This document shows positions 60,738 through 64,000 of a stretch of DNA of 64,000 nt, piece after piece (position 1 is the first letter of the stretch; every line of letters starts with the position of its first letter). Under the pieces are notes generated by a model. The model did not search any database and had not been told where the DNA came from. It saw only the letters and a program-made list of their open reading frames with translations. This stretch comes from Periplaneta americana (taxonomy: Eukaryota; Arthropoda; Insecta; Blattodea; Blattidae): contig NW_027185520.1 of assembly GCF_040183065.1 (NCBI RefSeq), positions 155,406 to 219,405 of the forward strand, read 5' to 3'. The translations under genes and the position numbers were made by a program.

Positions 60738-60957
60738 GCTTTTATTGTTAATGTTTTAACCCATTTTAACCTCCCTTTTTACTTGTGATTTCTACGTATC
60801 TCTGCTTTCATCTGTAGGCCTATTTATTGATCTCATGATGCTTCATTAGAACCGAAAACGTTTATCTTTATGTAAATAACAGCATCTTTGTGTTTATCAC
60901 ATTTTGTGAATTCATAAGTTTGGCGGTCTTTACAATAAAAAAAAACTTTGAGTATGC
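60738..60957. other. Short interval with hairpin-containing phrase
   Basis: The segment about 60,832-60,860 (ctcatgatgcttcattagaa then ccgaaaacg) is a diverged relative of the phrase at 35,958. Nothing else is recognised. Confidence 0.4.
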
Positions 60958-61560
60958 CTACATCTTCACAATGTTAAATTCACAAACTTCTAAGGTTTTC
61001 AATATTCTTATTGTAACTTTCAACTGTATTCTGTTAATCAATGCTTACCAGTTTCCTGACAAGGGATTTCTTCCAGTTCTCTCGCATATATTGCCACAGC
61101 ACCATCTTATCGCCTGCCTCAGTTGTCCACAGAATTCAACACCAACTCCGTAACTGTCCCAAAATGTCTGAAACAAGAGAGACAACAATCAAGTTTCCTT
61201 ACAAGTACTTTACATTTTCGGTAACCTATGCTATAACAAGATACGTAAGCTGCATTAATACTGGTTCACGAACATCTTCACAATGCTAAATTCACAAACT
61301 TTAAGGGCCGATTGTATAAACCAATTAATCTTAGATCAGAAGTTAAATTGATACTTGTTCTAGCTGAACTTGGAATTTTGTGTTGTATAAAGTCTAATCT
61401 GAGATTAATTTTGTCTTAAATTAAAGTCAACTTTGACTGAAGAAATTTCTCCGATTAAGTTAGGTGATCCAAGTTCAGTTATTTCTTTTCTGTTTGAAAT
61501 ATACGAGTGGCAGATTGTGCAAAAAGAATAACCATTATTAGTACTAATATTAATACATAT

Positions 61561-61562
<2 letters not shown>

Positions 61563-61603
<41 letters not shown>
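61563..61603. repeat. (TA)n microsatellite
   Basis: About 20 TA units inside the Harbinger-like element. Confidence 0.97.
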
Positions 61604-61608
<5 letters not shown>

Positions 61609-61796
61609 GAACTGGTAATAGAAATTACGGGAAAACGGCTGGACGGATTTTAATAAATGACCCCTCATTTTGAAGCTTGGAATTTAAAGTTTTTCGGAAA
61701 AGTAGCAGTTTTCAGTGAAATGTCAATTTTTAAACATAATTTTCCTATTTTCCAAAATCCATCTGTCGTCAGTTTTGAGAACTAGCTAATAGCATT

Positions 61797-61865
61797 CACG
61801 GCCGGCTTGATATACCCTTCGCTTTTTTGTAAAGGAGAAGTGAAGCGAGCATCAAGTCGGCCGTG
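61797..61865. repeat. GC-rich foldback of 69 bp
   Basis: Arms cacggccggcttgat and atcaagtcggccgtg pair with one mismatch. Inside them, cttcgctt and aagtgaag extend the pairing. It contrasts with the AT-rich surroundings and could form a stable hairpin. Confidence 0.88.
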
Positions 61866-62540
61866 TTGCATTTCAGAATAAAACAAAACACATACTACAG
61901 TAAACAATATTACACGAAGGCCATGATCTGCAAGAATGCTGACATATTTAGAGCTCAAATTAAATTGGTTATTAAAAACGTAACTTACTAAAAATAATTC
62001 ACAGGTTCGATTCTGTGGTGTGTAATTTTCTGGGTATAGCTGTGTATTGGATATTAAAAATTACAAAACTTGAGGTGGTTTGATGACATTATTACCATTA
62101 GAAATGAAATATTATTGTAGTTAATGCCATGATGTGATTATTTTTCATTAATCATACATATTAATGATATGAAAGTGAAACGTTTTTGGGTTATATAAGT
62201 AGATGTAGGGAACTGAAATTAGATTTTGATTTCTATATTTTACTGAGTGGCGGCTATATAGTATATATAGTATATGTTACTGAAAGTTATAAAACTTACG
62301 TAAGATAATAATATTATTAAAAATCAAATATTTTTATAATTATTAATCAAGTGGGGTTGGGTCTTTTTCATATATTTAATGGCGGTGTGGAGTATATATT
62401 TATATGCGTGGTTCTCTTCAGTATTGGCTCGAGAGAGAGTATCTTTCATAGTTATGGAAGCAAATAACTTTCCGAATGTCTGGTATTCTTAATTGAAAAT
62501 AAATCTGAAAAATTTTTATTTGAATGTCTAATGAACTTAG

Positions 62541-62541
<1 letters not shown>

Positions 62542-62574
<33 letters not shown>
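62542..62574. repeat. (TA)n microsatellite
   Basis: About 16 TA units inside the Harbinger-like element. Confidence 0.96.
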
Positions 62575-62579
<5 letters not shown>

Positions 62580-63865
62580 GTTTTCAATTTCTTGCCTTAA
62601 TACACAAACATTCTTATATTTTATAAGGCTTTATCGTGTTCAGCAGTATCAAATAACATAACCTATAATTATATTATGTTTATAACAATCATTAATTATT
62701 AATTGATATGATAGGTACATTCATAAATGTTCAATTAACTGTATTACTAAACGAAAATTGTCGTCTTATAAAGCTTTATTATGTTTAGCAGTATCAAGCA
62801 CTATAACATGATAGCAATTTGGAAAACGGCCAATCTTCTTATTGTCCGCCATTATTTACAATGCACAAAACAAACCAGTGTCTCCAACAGAGTGTACGGA
62901 AAGTCGCCAAAAAGTAGTTGGAAAGTCGCTAGATTTCTCATTATCAACAAAGAAAGATTAAATTTTGTCACTATGGGGTGTAAAAAAGGTCGCTAAATCC
63001 CTATTTAAGCAATATAAAAGTTAAAAGAAATTGTCGTTGAAAAAGAGAGTTAAAGTCGCTAAATTGGCAACACTGAACAAACCTGTACAACATGGCCCGC
63101 GCATCTCATACTTCACCTGTTTATGCGATGTTGCCAAATACTTTTCACGTCAACTTAGATTGCATTTGATCCAAGGTAATTTGATCTCGGAAAAGTTTTA
63201 TACAATAGAAGAAGTGTCTGAACTCGGTTCACTTTCCGATCTTCGATCAAAGTTGATCTTTAGTCAGAGAGCTTTATACAATTAGGCCTAAATGTTTCCA
63301 ATATTCATATTGTAACTTTCAATTGTATTCTGTTAATCCATGCTTACCTGTTTCCTGGCAATGGATTTCCTCCACAGTTCCTTCACATATTCTGCCACAG
63401 CACCACTCCACCAGCACCATCTTATCTTCTGCTTCAGTTTCTCCAGAAAATTTAACACCCACTACGTAAGTCCCACAATGCCTGACACAAGAGACACAAT
63501 CAGTTTCCTTACAAGTGGTTTACATTTTCGGAAAGCTATAGTATAACAAGATACATGACCTGCATTAGTACTAGTGCATGTAAAGCTAAATACACAAACT
63601 TTAAATTTTGAACTGTATTCTGTTAATTCATGCTTACCAGTTTCCTGACAATGGATTTCCTCTACAGTTCCCTCGCATATTCTGCCACCAGCACCATCTT
63701 CTGCCTCCGTTTGCTCCACGGAAGTTAACACCTACTCCATAATTGTCCAAAAATGCTCTGAAACAAGATAGATAACAATCACTTTCCTTTTAGCCTAACT
63801 TACATTTTCCGCAAGCTATAGCCTACTATAACAAGATAAGGAAACTGCATCGGTAGTAGCAGATG

Positions 63866-64000
63866 TACTCTGCTTCAAAATGTAATTACCCAATGTTTAA
63901 CATCTTCATTTCTTTTATATTCCTACACCAATTTTTAAAAAAATGTATTGTCATTTCTAGCATATGCCTAACTACCACTATTATTAATTTCATAGTGCTA
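63866..64000. other. Right window end
   Basis: AT-rich sequence, nothing recognised. Confidence 0.4.

Larger units (their letters stand above)
61305..63288. mobile_element. PIF/Harbinger-like non-autonomous element, about 1,984 bp
   Basis: The left end GGGCCGATTGTATAAA and the right end, reverse-complemented GGCCTAATTGTATAAA, are inverted repeats. TAA is present on both outer sides (61,302-61,304 and 63,289-63,291). A 3-bp TAA duplication with GGGCC ends fits PIF/Harbinger. Copy 1 of the host repeat near 60,985-61,000 shows the uninterrupted site. The interior is AT-rich with two TA microsatellites and no transposase, so it is non-autonomous. Confidence 0.75.
60958..63865. repeat. Three tandem copies of a ~300-bp repeat, middle copy interrupted
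   Basis: Shared phrases cacaaact, ctgtattctgttaat, atgcttacc, gtttcctg, ataacaagata mark copies at about 60,958-61,270, 61,271-61,304 plus 63,289-63,570, and 63,571-63,865. Copy 2 is split by the 1,984-bp element. Open frames here are short fragments on the repeat. Confidence 0.85.

Overview
This is an animal nuclear-genome window, most likely from an insect. No intact host protein-coding gene, rRNA gene or functional tRNA gene could be supported. A reverse-transcriptase remnant at 39.5-40.4 kb, with a TAAG-type 3' tail, closely resembles an RTE-type LINE family I associate with cockroaches (Blattodea, for example Periplaneta). That species assignment is inference from memory, not a database result.

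Region 1 (1-35,879) is one uninterrupted satellite array that runs in from the left edge. An anchor motif (tagcatcga and its few variants) can be counted 76 times. Intervals are bimodal, about 483-488 bp and 458-461 bp. The difference is mainly a roughly 27-bp purine-rich segment that is present or absent. Private variants reveal nested large tandem duplications: an 8-monomer block of 3,778 bp, a 12-monomer block of about 5.70 kb, a 6-monomer block of 2,864 bp and a dimer of 945 bp. Short open frames inside the array are repeat-borne and not credible genes. I saw no transposon inside the array. Its last five or so monomers are divergent, and it ends abruptly at about 35,879.

Region 2 (35,880-64,000) is AT-rich DNA densely filled with mobile-element remnants, many with directly visible target-site duplications (TSDs). 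Non-LTR remnants are: an RNase H LINE 3' end with an (ATA)n tail (36.5-37.4 kb); a 5'-truncated RTE-like LINE with a 15-bp TSD (39.5-40.4 kb); a degraded LINE ORF1 (42.6-43.1 kb); a fragment with a restriction-like-endonuclease signature (48.5-48.9 kb); a degraded RT C-terminal region (49.5-50.5 kb); and a 703-bp LINE derivative with a 15-bp TSD (56.1-56.8 kb). tRNA-derived SINEs lie at 38.7, 41.2-41.6, 49.4 and 53.9 kb. DNA elements are: two hAT-like elements with 8-bp TSDs (43.5 and 53.6 kb), a TA-flanked foldback MITE (41.8 kb), a Tigger/pogo-like remnant (59.9 kb) and a PIF/Harbinger-like element (61.3-63.3 kb). A 742-bp solo LTR with a 4-bp TSD sits at 57.7 kb inside a degenerate polypurine tract (55.3-59.9 kb).

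The window is best read as a satellite-array edge meeting a nested-transposon landscape. No new enzymatic or defence system was recognised. The most informative content is the satellite's amplification history, its conserved palindromes, and the nested insertions that give relative ages.
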